DNA of 5,272 nt from an uncultured Tolumonas sp. (lineage in GTDB: Bacteria; Pseudomonadota; Gammaproteobacteria; Enterobacterales; Aeromonadaceae): contig CAIZDF010000004.1 of NCBI GenBank assembly GCA_903931645.1, forward strand, positions 1 through 5,272, read 5' to 3'. Below, one piece after another: positions 1 to 5,272 of this stretch; the stretch's first letter is position 1; each line of letters starts with the position of its first letter. Below the pieces are notes generated by a model. That model had not been told where the DNA came from, did not search any database, and worked only from the letters and a program-made list of their open reading frames with translations. Made by a program: the position numbers and the translations under genes.

Positions 1-765
1 CATCTTGTTATAGATGGAATAGAGGTTCTTTTCCCGACCGATGACCATACCTTTAATATGCGCATCTTCTAAGCGGCCATTTACCGCTTTGTACACCGAG
101 TCGATCACCTCTTTGCGATTACCGCGGGCGCGTTTAACGGCTTCCCGTAATATTCGAGCGCGCATCGGATAGAGCGCTTCAAAGCCCAACTCTTCGAGCT
201 CGCTTTTTAACGAGTGAATACCTAAGCGGTTCGCAATCGGGGAGAAGATTTCCAGCGTTTCGCGGGCGATGCGACGGCGTTTGTCGGGACGTAAAGAGCC
301 CAATGTCCGCATATTATGCGTGCGGTCAGCCAGCTTGATCAGGATAACGCGAATATCCTGCACCATGGCCATGACCATTTTGCGAAAGTTTTCCGCCTGC
401 GCTTCTTTATGATCGCGAAATTTCAGTTTATCGAGCTTGGAAACACCATATACCAATTCGGCTACGGCCTGACCAAACTGACCTGCCAATTGATCTTTGG
501 TGATCGGGGTATCTTCAATCACATCGTGCAGCAATGCAGCCATCAGCGTTTCATGATCGAGATGCATCTCGGCCAGAATACGGGCTACGGCAACGGGATG
601 CGTGATATAAGGTTCACCGCTGGAACGGCTTTGCCCTTCGTGAGCGTCACGCGCGACCAGAAAGGCATCCTGGATCTGGGTCACCTGTTCTACGGGCAGA
701 TAGCTGCTCAATAATGTTTTCAGATCTTCAAACAGATACAAAAGTGACCCCGCTTCACTACTCAT
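1..765 (-). CDS. spoT: SpoT, bifunctional (p)ppGpp hydrolase/synthetase, N-terminal part
   Basis: SpoT is the cytosolic enzyme that degrades, and weakly makes, the stringent-response alarmone (p)ppGpp. Only the first 255 codons are present; the gene leaves the window at position 1 (E. coli SpoT is about 702 aa). The visible part is the HD hydrolase domain: ITHP (His56), LLHDVIEDT (His80-Asp81) and KLADRTHNMRTL (Asp147) are the expected metal-site motifs. The very conserved SLRPDKRRRIARETLEI follows, and the synthetase domain begins near GREKNLYSIYNKM (about 243-255). The start is uncertain. The first in-frame ATG is at 765, with no clear Shine-Dalgarno. An in-frame TTG at 741 (codon 9), just before YLFEDL, has GGGG upstream. 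It would give His72-Asp73, the E. coli numbering, and E. coli SpoT begins MYLFESL, so TTG may be the true start. It lies downstream of gmk and rpoZ, as in E. coli, but behind a hairpin terminator. Identity is very secure; only the start is in doubt. Confidence 0.97.
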   Translation of the reverse strand, partial: MSSEAGSLLYLFEDLKTLLSSYLPVEQVTQIQDAFLVARDAHEGQSRSSGEPYITHPVAVARILAEMHLDHETLMAALLHDVIEDTPITKDQLAGQFGQAVAELVYGVSKLDKLKFRDHKEAQAENFRKMVMAMVQDIRVILIKLADRTHNMRTLGSLRPDKRRRIARETLEIFSPIANRLGIHSLKSELEELGFEALYPMRARILREAVKRARGNRKEVIDSVYKAVNGRLEDAHIKGMVIGREKNLYSIYNKM

Positions 766-794
766 CAGCGTAAAACCATATCCCGCAGTTTGCG

Positions 795-824
795 ATTATT
801 CCGCACACTTGTAAATAAAGACAA
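795..824 (-). promoter_or_regulatory. possible sigma70 promoter for spoT
   Basis: Reading the minus strand just after the rpoZ terminator stem, TTGTCT (819-824) and AATAAT (795-800) are separated by 18 nt. They match the -35 and -10 consensus at 4 of 6 and 5 of 6 positions. Transcription would start about 20-25 nt before the ATG at 765. A promoter here makes sense because the preceding hairpin should reduce read-through from rpoZ. This is a pattern match only. Confidence 0.33.
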
Positions 825-848
825 AAACGGCACCACTAGGGTGCCGTT
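821..848 (-). terminator. intrinsic terminator after rpoZ
   Basis: A perfect 9-bp stem, AACGGCACC (826-834) and GGTGCCGTT (840-848), encloses a 5-nt loop. On the minus strand the stem ends in a run of five T followed by GTCTTT, the form of a rho-independent terminator. It starts 23 nt beyond the rpoZ stop and would separate or attenuate transcription between rpoZ and spoT. The T run is short, so partial read-through is likely. Confidence 0.72.
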
Positions 849-871
849 CGTAATAAGCAATAAACGAATGC

Positions 872-1156
872 TTAGAAACCGTAATCACGGTCCTGAGTCA
901 GCGCGGCAACAGCAGCCAGCTCACTTGCTTCCTGTTGTTGCTGTTCGATACGTTCTTGCGCATCCATGAACTGATTAGAAATCAAACCTTCTTCGATCTC
1001 GCGCAATGCGATCACGGTTGGTTTGTCATTTTCTTCATCTACCAACGGATCTTTGCCCTGAACGGCAAGCTGACGAGCGCGGCGAGCGGCCACCAGCACC
1101 AAATCAAAGCGGTTGCCAACTTGTTTTACCGCATCTTCAACAGTAACGCGTGCCAT
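872..1156 (-). CDS. rpoZ: RNA polymerase omega subunit
   Basis: RpoZ is the small omega subunit of RNA polymerase. It helps fold and assemble the beta-prime subunit and, in E. coli, contributes to a ppGpp binding site. The 94-aa product is close to the usual length (91 in E. coli). It carries the family pattern from the first residue: [27 protein letters not shown] (14-30), then [17 protein letters not shown] (43-59). A Gln/Glu-rich tail follows ([10 protein letters not shown], 71-80). The start at 1156 has a good Shine-Dalgarno (GGGAG about 8 nt upstream) and matches the conserved N-terminus. It lies 48 nt downstream of gmk in the same direction, so the two are probably co-transcribed. Its neighbour spoT makes and degrades the nucleotide that acts through omega in E. 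coli. Confidence 0.98.
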   Translation of the reverse strand: MARVTVEDAVKQVGNRFDLVLVAARRARQLAVQGKDPLVDEENDKPTVIALREIEEGLISNQFMDAQERIEQQQQEASELAAVAALTQDRDYGF

Positions 1157-1204
1157 AGCAAACTCCCATATAAATCGAGGGTGAAAATTCTACTTGGTTT
1201 TAAT

Positions 1205-1834
1205 TTATCCCGCCAGTAGCTGATTGAGCAGATTGGCGTGACAAATAGCCTGCGGACGCAGTTTTGCGCGACCCGCCAGTACAATGGACTGCAATTGTTG
1301 CAGTGCCAGTTCGAAATCATCATTGATGATCAGATAGTCATACTCAGGATAGTGCGACATTTCCGAAACCGCCTGCGCCATACGCTTGGCAATCACTTCT
1401 TCGCTGTCCTGACCACGACCAATCAAACGTTGTTCCAAAATCGGCAAACTTGGCGGTAACACAAAAATAGACTGTGTGTCACGATACAGTTCGCGGATCT
1501 GACGAGCACCTTGCCAATCGATATCGAGAAAAACATCGATCCCGTTTGCCAGTGCCTGTTCAATCAATTCTTTGGATGTACCGTAGTAATTACCAAATAC
1601 TTCTGCCCATTCGAAAAAAGCATCGCGGGCAATCAGGGCCTGAAATTCTTCTTTACTGACGAAGTGGTAATGCACACCATTTTCTTCACCAGGACGCATT
1701 GCCCGCGTGGTATGAGAAACGGAAAGTGCCATTCGGCCATCGCTGTTATAACGGGATAATAACGCCGTTAACAGACTGGATTTTCCTGCGCCGCTGGGCG
1801 AAGAAATAATAAACAGGGTACCTGCAGCAGCCAT
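1205..1834 (-). CDS. gmk: Guanylate kinase
   Basis: Gmk phosphorylates GMP (and dGMP) to GDP using ATP, an essential cytosolic step of guanine nucleotide synthesis and salvage that feeds GTP and (p)ppGpp pools. The 209-aa protein (E. coli 207) begins with a beta strand and P-loop, [15 protein letters not shown] (6-20, Lys18). Next comes the guanylate kinase signature [20 protein letters not shown] (39-58), which binds GMP. The conserved [17 protein letters not shown] (71-87), [11 protein letters not shown] (104-114), lid segment [19 protein letters not shown] (137-152) and [14 protein letters not shown] (161-174) complete the family pattern. The start at 1834 has AGGAG 8 nt upstream and matches the usual N-terminus. 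It heads the gmk-rpoZ pair. Its leader contains three 14-bp repeats, one reaching to the Shine-Dalgarno. Nothing is broken. Confidence 0.98.
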   Translation of the reverse strand: MAAAGTLFIISSPSGAGKSSLLTALLSRYNSDGRMALSVSHTTRAMRPGEENGVHYHFVSKEEFQALIARDAFFEWAEVFGNYYGTSKELIEQALANGIDVFLDIDWQGARQIRELYRDTQSIFVLPPSLPILEQRLIGRGQDSEEVIAKRMAQAVSEMSHYPEYDYLIINDDFELALQQLQSIVLAGRAKLRPQAICHANLLNQLLAG

Positions 1835-1843
1835 AATGCGCTC

Positions 1844-1885
1844 CTATCAAGTAGCGACTATCAAGTTACTATCATCAAGTAACTG
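1844..1885. repeat. three imperfect 14-bp tandem repeats in the gmk leader
   Basis: Three adjacent 14-bp units (1844-1857, 1858-1871, 1872-1885) share the core ATCAAGT at exact 14-bp spacing (1846, 1860, 1874). On the gmk strand the core reads ACTTGAT. The unit nearest the gene runs straight into the AGGAG ribosome binding site. An inverted pair GTTACT/AGTAAC also spans the two distal units. The regularity is clear; any regulatory role is conjecture. Confidence 0.6.
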
Positions 1886-1931
1886 CAAAATTTATTTACC
1901 AGTCGACATCATACGGCGACAGGCTGATAAC

Positions 1932-1959
1932 AAAAAACCCGGCACAAGACCGGGTTTTT
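1932..1959 (-). terminator. intrinsic terminator after rpmG
   Basis: A perfect 10-bp stem, AAAAACCCGG (1933-1942) and CCGGGTTTTT (1950-1959), encloses a 7-nt loop. Reading the minus strand, the GC-rich part of the stem is followed by six T, a textbook rho-independent terminator 16 nt past the rpmG stop. The symmetric A and T tracts mean it could also stop plus-strand transcripts. It insulates rpmBG from gmk. Confidence 0.9.
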
Positions 1960-1975
1960 CAGAACGCCAGACCAA

Positions 1976-2143
1976 TTACTTGATCTTGCCTTCTTTGTAA
2001 ATTACATGCTGACGAACAACAGGATCAAATTTTTTGATCTCCATTTTCTCAGGCATGGTGCGCTTGTTCTTGGTCGTAGTGTAGAAGTGACCAGTACCGG
2101 CGCTGGAGTTCAGACGAATTTTTTCGCGAGCACCTTTAGCCAT
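1976..2143 (-). CDS. rpmG: 50S ribosomal protein L33
   Basis: L33 is a small basic protein of the large ribosomal subunit. The 55-aa product has exactly the E. coli length and its hallmark sequence: [20 protein letters not shown], then [20 protein letters not shown] and [15 protein letters not shown]. It contains no CxxC zinc pairs, so it is the zinc-independent (C-minus) form. The start at 2143 has GGAG 7 nt upstream. It follows rpmB by 11 nt and shares its promoter; a strong terminator ends the operon just beyond it. It is shorter than common ORF cut-offs but is unambiguous. Confidence 0.97.
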
Positions 2144-2154
2144 GATTTATCTCC

Positions 2155-2391
2155 TTACACTTGTTCGCCACGAGCACGGATATCAGCCAAAACAGCTTCG
2201 ATACCCAGCTTGTCGATAATACGCATACCCTTCGGTGTTAAACGCAGGGTAACAAAACGCTTCTCGCCTTCAACCCAGAAACGGTGAGATTGCAGGTTAG
2301 GCAGGAAACGGCGACGGGTCGCGTTTTTAGCGTGAGAACGATTGTTCCCCACGATTGGACGCTTTCCGGTTACTTGACACACTCTAGACAT
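2155..2391 (-). CDS. rpmB: 50S ribosomal protein L28
   Basis: L28 is a large-subunit ribosomal protein. The 78-aa sequence matches the E. coli length and pattern: [41 protein letters not shown] at the N-terminus, then [31 protein letters not shown]. Only one of the cysteines of zinc-binding L28 forms is present (Cys5), as expected for the gammaproteobacterial type. The start at 2391 is preceded by a strong Shine-Dalgarno (GGAGAG). It is the first gene of rpmB-rpmG, driven by a promoter within the 141-nt gap from radC. Confidence 0.98.
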   Translation of the reverse strand: MSRVCQVTGKRPIVGNNRSHAKNATRRRFLPNLQSHRFWVEGEKRFVTLRLTPKGMRIIDKLGIEAVLADIRARGEQV

Positions 2392-2478
2392 GTTGTCTCT
2401 CCAAAAATCTTACTTCTGCTCGCGCATTTTCTGTTGCCCCGCTGCCGTATAGCAGAGCACATAGATAGAAGGCGGCAT

Positions 2479-2507
2479 TTTATACAGCATCGCCCCGACA
2501 AGATCAA
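2479..2507 (-). promoter_or_regulatory. sigma70 promoter of rpmBG
   Basis: On the minus strand TTGATC (2502-2507) and TATAAA (2479-2484) are exactly 17 nt apart. They match the -35 and -10 consensus at 4 of 6 and 5 of 6 positions. The bases just after the -10 box are ATGCCGCC. Such a GC-rich discriminator is typical of ribosomal promoters under negative stringent control by ppGpp, though that regulation is inferred. The transcript would have a leader of about 80 nt before rpmB. Confidence 0.65.
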
Positions 2508-2532
2508 GCAAAATGCCCTTGTCAGGTTCGTT

Positions 2533-3207
2533 TTATAACCATCCGCGTTCGGCAAAGGAGACGGGGTCCCCATCTCCTATCACAAAGTGATCTAGCACTC
2601 GCACGTCGATCAGACGCAAAGCGGCGCAAATGCGCTCAGTGATATGGCGATCGGCGTGACTTGGTTCGGCTACGCCTGACGGATGATTATGACAGAGAAT
2701 GACTGCTGCAGCATTATGTTTTAACACCGCTTGTACGATTTCCCGCGGATAAACACTGGCGGCATCGATAGTTCCGAAAAATAATTCGCAAAACTGTAAC
2801 ACCCGATGCTGATTATCCAGCAACAACATGGCAAATACTTCGCGAGGGCGATCGCGTAACTGGGCTTGTAAATAACGGCGAACTAACAACGGGCTGGTTA
2901 AAGCGTCACCGCGTTGCAGGCATTCATTCAAATAGCGATTACTCATCTCCAGCACTGCTTGTAGTTGTACGTATTTGGCTGGGCCCAGCCCATGCGCCTG
3001 ACAAAACTGCGCTTGTTCTGCACCGAGTAAAGCGCGTAGCGAACCGAATTCCTGCAACAGCTTTCTGGCCAGCTCAATGGCATTACAACCGGCAACGCCA
3101 GTACGTAAAAAGATGGCTAATAATTCCGCATCACTGAGTGCATGGGCACCGCGTTGCAGTAATTTTTCTCGTGGTCGTTCATTTTCCGGCCAGTCACAGA
3201 TCGCCAT
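2533..3207 (-). CDS. radC: RadC family JAMM-domain protein
   Basis: This is RadC (YicR, UPF0758), a widely conserved protein with a putative metalloprotease fold whose cellular role is unsettled; the early link to DNA repair has been questioned. The 224-aa length fits the family (E. coli about 222). The N-terminal part contains [27 protein letters not shown] (11-37) and a helix-hairpin-helix-like stretch [14 protein letters not shown] (71-84). The C-terminal JAMM domain has Glu123 and the exact metal motif [14 protein letters not shown], that is His173-x-His175-x7-Ser183-x2-Asp186, so the active site looks intact. The start at 3207 has AGGGA about 6 nt upstream. It is divergent from coaBC across a 126-nt gap and lies upstream of rpmB, the usual gammaproteobacterial order. 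radC is a known integration target for some recombinase elements, but this copy is uninterrupted. Confidence 0.97.
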   Translation of the reverse strand: MAICDWPENERPREKLLQRGAHALSDAELLAIFLRTGVAGCNAIELARKLLQEFGSLRALLGAEQAQFCQAHGLGPAKYVQLQAVLEMSNRYLNECLQRGDALTSPLLVRRYLQAQLRDRPREVFAMLLLDNQHRVLQFCELFFGTIDAASVYPREIVQAVLKHNAAAVILCHNHPSGVAEPSHADRHITERICAALRLIDVRVLDHFVIGDGDPVSFAERGWL

Positions 3208-3263
3208 GCATTTCCCTATTTTTTATGCAGAAAAGTGTACTTTAAGCGATGTTAATGGTCGTA

Positions 3264-3289
3264 AATGCCTGTGAACACCGACAGGCATT
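3264..3289. repeat. 9-bp inverted repeat between radC and coaBC
   Basis: AATGCCTGT (3264-3272) and ACAGGCATT (3281-3289) are perfect inverted arms around an 8-nt spacer, inside the divergent intergenic region. No T run follows on either strand, so it is a poor terminator. An operator serving one or both divergent promoters is possible, but the sequence does not identify a regulator. I could not place convincing -10 and -35 boxes nearby. Confidence 0.45.
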
Positions 3290-3333
3290 GTGTACTATCT
3301 TGGCCAGTTTTTATGGATCTGGGGTGCATGCTG

Positions 3334-4542
3334 ATGCAATTGCAAAATAAACGGATCCTGCTGGGCGTGACTGGCGGGATCGCCGCATATAAAGCGGCTG
3401 AGATCATACGTCGTCTGCGTGAACAGGGCGCAGAAGTTCGGGTTGTAATGACCGATGCCGCGAAAGAATTTATTACTCCGCTGACCTTACAGGCAGTATC
3501 CGGCCATATCGTGGCAAATAGTATGTTTGATCCGCAGGCAGAAGCGGGGATGGGGCATATTGAGTTGGCGAAATGGGCGGATTTAGTATTGGTTGCTCCG
3601 GCGACGGCGAATGTTATTTCCCGCCTGACCACCGGCATGGGTGATGAGTTACTGACCACCCTGTGTCTGGCCAGCCCGGCTCCGTTAGCGATTGCACCAG
3701 CGATGAATATGCAGATGTATCTGCATGCCGCCACGCAAAGTAATTTGCAGGTGCTGGCGCAACGCGGTGTGCAGATCTGGGGGCCAGGTATCGGCAGTCA
3801 GGCCTGCGGTGACGTTGGCCCGGGGCGGATGTTAGATCCGCTGGATATCGTGGCTGAAGTAGTGAAATTTTTCCAACCTGCACAGCATTGCGAAATCTCT
3901 TTTCTCATTACCGCCGGCCCGACCCGTGACGCGATCGATCCGGTGCGATATATCAGTAATCACAGCTCCGGCAAGATGGGGTTTGCGCTGGCTGAAGCTG
4001 CCGCCGCGACAGGCGCGAAAGTCACGCTGGTTGCCGGCCCAGTCAATCTGCCAACACCAAAAGGTGTGGTGCGTATTGACGTAGAAAGTGCGCTGGATAT
4101 GCAAACCGCAGTTGACGCGCAAGTGGCTGATCATTCGATTTTTATCGGTTGTGCCGCGGTAGCCGATTACCGAATGGAATCAGTGGCTGCGCACAAAATG
4201 AAGAAACAGGCTGACAGCGATACGCTGACACTCCAGCTGGTAAAAAATCCTGACATTATTGCCGGTGTTGCAGCGCGCGCAGATAAACCATTTGTGGTAG
4301 GCTTCGCCGCCGAAACGCAGGATGTAGCTCGATATGCGCTGGATAAACTGCAACGTAAGGGGCTGGATATGATCGCCGCGAACGATGTCAGCCGCGCAGA
4401 ACAGGGCTTTAATGCTGATCAGAATGCCTTAACCGTGTTCTGGCACAATGCACAGCAAGAACTGCCACTGGCCAGCAAACAACAAGTGGCTCAACAACTC
4501 ATTTCACTCATTATACAGCGCTATCAACATGAAACAGATTGA
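3334..4542 (+). CDS. coaBC: Bifunctional CoaBC (PPC synthetase / PPC decarboxylase)
   Basis: CoaBC (Dfp) makes 4'-phosphopantetheine for coenzyme A. The C-terminal CoaB half joins cysteine to 4'-phosphopantothenate using CTP, and the N-terminal CoaC flavoprotein half decarboxylates the product. Counted from the start chosen here (402 aa), CoaC shows [13 protein letters not shown] (FMN site, 11-23), catalytic His75 in [11 protein letters not shown], Asn125 in PAMNMQM, and the substrate clamp [13 protein letters not shown] with Cys158. CoaB begins near 190 with [27 protein letters not shown], then [11 protein letters not shown], the KMKK lysines (288-291), KNPDI, GFAAET and ANDVS. His75, Asn125 and Cys158 fall at the E. 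coli numbers only with the ATG at 3334, which also has GGGG 9 nt upstream. The ATG at 3328 adds two residues and is the main alternative; an upstream in-frame ATG at 3265 is unlikely. It overlaps dut by 14 nt, implying co-transcription. Confidence 0.97.
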   Translation: MQLQNKRILLGVTGGIAAYKAAEIIRRLREQGAEVRVVMTDAAKEFITPLTLQAVSGHIVANSMFDPQAEAGMGHIELAKWADLVLVAPATANVISRLTTGMGDELLTTLCLASPAPLAIAPAMNMQMYLHAATQSNLQVLAQRGVQIWGPGIGSQACGDVGPGRMLDPLDIVAEVVKFFQPAQHCEISFLITAGPTRDAIDPVRYISNHSSGKMGFALAEAAAATGAKVTLVAGPVNLPTPKGVVRIDVESALDMQTAVDAQVADHSIFIGCAAVADYRMESVAAHKMKKQADSDTLTLQLVKNPDIIAGVAARADKPFVVGFAAETQDVARYALDKLQRKGLDMIAANDVSRAEQGFNADQNALTVFWHNAQQELPLASKQQVAQQLISLIIQRYQHETD

Positions 4543-4795
4543 ACTTAAGATCCTCGATGCTCGCATCGGCAACGAATTTCCATTACCTGAATACGCGACA
4601 CCTGGCTCCGCTGGTTTAGATCTGCGCGCTTGTCTCGATGAATCAGTCGAACTGGTACCTGGTGATACCAAATTGATCCCAACCGGGCTTGCGATCCATA
4701 TCGCTGATCCAAGTCTGTGTGCCACCATTCTGCCGCGTTCCGGTTTAGGTCATAAACACGGTATTGTTTTGGGGAATTTGGTCGTTAGTGTATAA
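4529..4795 (+). pseudogene. dut: dUTPase, 3' part lost by insertion
   Basis: Dut hydrolyses dUTP to dUMP and pyrophosphate, keeping uracil out of DNA and supplying dUMP for thymidylate synthesis. The product is 88 aa; E. coli Dut is 151. Residues 1-85 match closely: [26 protein letters not shown], motif I SAGLDLRA (27-34), [13 protein letters not shown], motif [12 protein letters not shown] (69-78) and GIVLGNLV. The family then continues GLIDSDYQG (motif III, with the catalytic Asp and the substrate-contacting Tyr), but here the frame reads VSV and stops. Homology ends after the first base of the next codon, about 4784. Motifs III, IV and the glycine-rich C-terminal motif V are gone, so an active trimer is not expected. 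The start overlaps the end of coaBC by 14 nt, as expected for translational coupling. The break coincides with a sharp fall in G+C and foreign sequence. An intact copy may exist elsewhere, or the 3' part may lie beyond the inserted DNA. Confidence 0.93.
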
Positions 4796-4803
4796 GTTAT
4801 AAC

Positions 4804-4822
4804 CTATAACATTTGTAACATT
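4804..4822 (+). repeat. 19-bp repeat, copy 1 (putative recombinase site)
   Basis: CTATAACATTTGTAACATT recurs 77 bp downstream with a single mismatch. Inside the unit, TAACATT occurs twice at a 9-bp step (4807 and 4816), so the repeat itself is a doublet. Paired short direct repeats near an element end suggest arm-type binding sites for an integrase or accessory factor. This role is inferred. Confidence 0.6.
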
Positions 4823-4880
4823 AGAGTGTATTTTAATAGGTTTTGATAGCGCAGTTATTGGTTATATTTAAAGTTCTGTA

Positions 4881-4899
4881 CTATAACATATGTAACATT
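4881..4899 (+). repeat. 19-bp repeat, copy 2 (putative recombinase site)
   Basis: CTATAACATATGTAACATT differs from the copy at 4804-4822 only at the tenth base (A for T). It ends 21 bp before the ATG of the recombinase-like ORF, so a protein bound here could also affect that gene's promoter or translation. Both copies are followed by sequence close to TAG (TAG directly, and TTAG). Confidence 0.6.
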
Positions 4900-4920
4900 T
4901 AGTTATGGATTCATATGTGA

Positions 4921-5208
4921 ATGAGTACTCATCGTTTCATTAAGTTTTCAATCGCTTTACTTCAAGAGGCATCAGCAAATAGACGAACTGATCTTCGAGA
5001 TATCGTTAAGCAAGAAAATGTTCAAAATGGTCAGTACTTCGTATTGAGGAATGGTGAGATTGATGAAAATCTCACTACCTATTTTGACTACTTGGTTTCA
5101 GCTCGTACTGGTAAAGAAAAGACGTGGGATTCTTATGCCGGACAGCTGCGTATTTTCTTCCGCTATCTAGGGAAGTTGCGAACAAGTCAGGGATATGTCC
5201 TTCATTAA
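4921..5208 (+). CDS. Tyrosine recombinase-like N-terminal fragment
   Basis: The 95-aa product looks like the N-terminal part of a tyrosine recombinase. Residues 51-84 (LTTYFDYLVSARTGKEKTWDSY, then AGQLRIFFRYLG) fit the SAM-like core-binding domain: a helix with a YxxYL-type pattern, a short basic turn, then T-W-x-S-Y and LRxFFxYL, as in integrases of multi-recombinase elements. The preceding YFVLRNGEIDENL resembles the leader strand common before that domain. The catalytic domain (Arg...His-x-x-Arg...Tyr) is absent: the reading frame stops at 5206-5208, and the other two forward frames also meet stops before 5245. No single frameshift visible here restores it, so the gene seems truncated, or interrupted right after RYLG. 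The ribosome binding site is weak (GTGA just before the ATG). Lower G+C than the host genes supports foreign origin. The family call rests on pattern memory; a short accessory protein is the alternative. Confidence 0.6.
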   Translation: MSTHRFIKFSIALLQEASANRRTDLRDIVKQENVQNGQYFVLRNGEIDENLTTYFDYLVSARTGKEKTWDSYAGQLRIFFRYLGKLRTSQGYVLH

Positions 5209-5226
5209 TTCAACTCAGCTCAATTT

Positions 5227-5248
5227 GAATTTATTGTTTCAATAATTC
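5227..5248. repeat. imperfect inverted repeat after the recombinase-like ORF
   Basis: GAATTTATTG (5227-5236) and CAATAATTC (5240-5248) pair almost perfectly around a 3-nt loop, with one extra T on the left. It lies in very AT-rich noncoding DNA (about 20% G+C over 5221-5272) just after the ORF. It could be a weak terminator or another protein site. No gene is visible between 5209 and the window end. Confidence 0.35.
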
Positions 5249-5272
5249 TCAAATACACTCATTTATAGAATA

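Larger units (their letters stand above)
4785..5272 (+). mobile_element. left end of an integrative element (or remnant) inside dut
   Basis: From about 4785 the DNA no longer matches dut or the expected next gene slmA. By hand count 4801-4920 is about 26% G+C and the following ORF about 39%, against roughly 50-57% in samples of the host genes. The first 135 bp have features expected of a recombinase-bound end: clustered GTTAT/ATAAC words, an inverted pair GTTATA-ACC-TATAAC (4796-4810) and two 19-bp repeats. An ORF resembling a tyrosine recombinase N-terminus follows, reading inward. The right end is not in the window, so size, cargo, target duplication and activity are unknown. No transposase or DDE motif is visible. 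The exact junction could move a few bases. Confidence 0.7.

Noticed and set aside
316..714. 132-codon plus-strand ORF
   Set aside because: It lies wholly antisense to the HD-domain region of spoT, which is strongly conserved; the plus-strand product has no recognisable pattern.
935..1219. 94-codon plus-strand ORF opposite rpoZ
   Set aside because: It is a shadow of rpoZ and the rpoZ-gmk gap, with no ribosome binding site or family pattern.
2410..2427. Five-codon leader ORF (MREQK) just before the rpmB ribosome binding site
   Set aside because: It is too short to distinguish from chance, has no clear ribosome binding site, and lacks the repeated codons of a classical attenuator.
2006..2538. 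Plus-strand ORFs opposite rpmG and rpmB
   Set aside because: They are antisense to two unmistakable ribosomal protein genes and the rpmBG promoter.
2533..3207. radC as an integration site, since some recombinase elements insert there
   Set aside because: radC is full length with an intact JAMM motif; the only break is in dut.
3265..3327. N-terminal extension of coaBC from an upstream ATG
   Set aside because: It would overlap the intergenic palindrome and add residues that do not match the family; the start at 3334 fits active-site numbering and ribosome binding site spacing.
3252..4134. Minus-strand ORFs opposite coaBC
   Set aside because: coaBC has all catalytic motifs on the plus strand; the antisense products are low-complexity shadows.
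4504..4728. Minus-strand ORF opposite the coaBC-dut overlap
   Set aside because: It is antisense to conserved dut motifs I and II, with no sign of being a gene.
4804..4899. Possible CRISPR array from the two 19-bp repeats
   Set aside because: There are only two copies, no third spacer-repeat unit, a 58-bp AT-rich interval, and no cas gene; recombinase sites fit better.

Overview
The window looks like the chromosome of a gammaproteobacterium. RpoZ, Gmk, SpoT, L28, L33, RadC, CoaBC and Dut all read as close relatives of the enterobacterial proteins. An Aeromonadales-type host (Aeromonas/Tolumonas-like) is my best guess from recall, but I have not tested it. Hand counts give roughly 50-57% G+C in samples of the host genes.

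Positions 1-1834 hold a minus-strand block, gmk - rpoZ - spoT, with spoT running off the left edge. A hairpin terminator and a possible promoter lie between rpoZ and spoT. The gmk leader carries three 14-bp tandem repeats. Positions 1932-2507 hold the ribosomal protein operon rpmB-rpmG (minus strand), with a good sigma70-type promoter and a strong terminator. Positions 2533-3207 hold radC (minus strand). Divergent from radC, coaBC and then dut run on the plus strand, overlapping by 14 nt. The order rpmG-rpmB-radC-coaBC-dut is the classical gammaproteobacterial one. In E. coli the next gene is slmA, and it is absent here.

The one non-housekeeping event is at the right end. dut matches its family up to Val85 (about position 4784) and then changes abruptly into AT-rich DNA. 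It stops after three foreign residues and has lost dUTPase motifs III-V. The new DNA has about 135 bp rich in GTTAT/ATAAC words and two near-identical 19-bp repeats. It then has a 95-codon ORF resembling the N-terminal core-binding (SAM-like) domain of a tyrosine recombinase, without its catalytic domain. I read this as the left end of an integrative element, or the remnant of one, inside dut. Its other end and cargo lie outside the window.

The intact genes are core functions: GMP phosphorylation (Gmk), dUTP hydrolysis (Dut, broken here), coenzyme A synthesis (CoaBC), ribosomal proteins, the RNA polymerase omega subunit and (p)ppGpp turnover (SpoT). I see no new multi-gene system inside the window. 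The point to follow is the interruption of a normally essential gene by a recombinase-bearing element.
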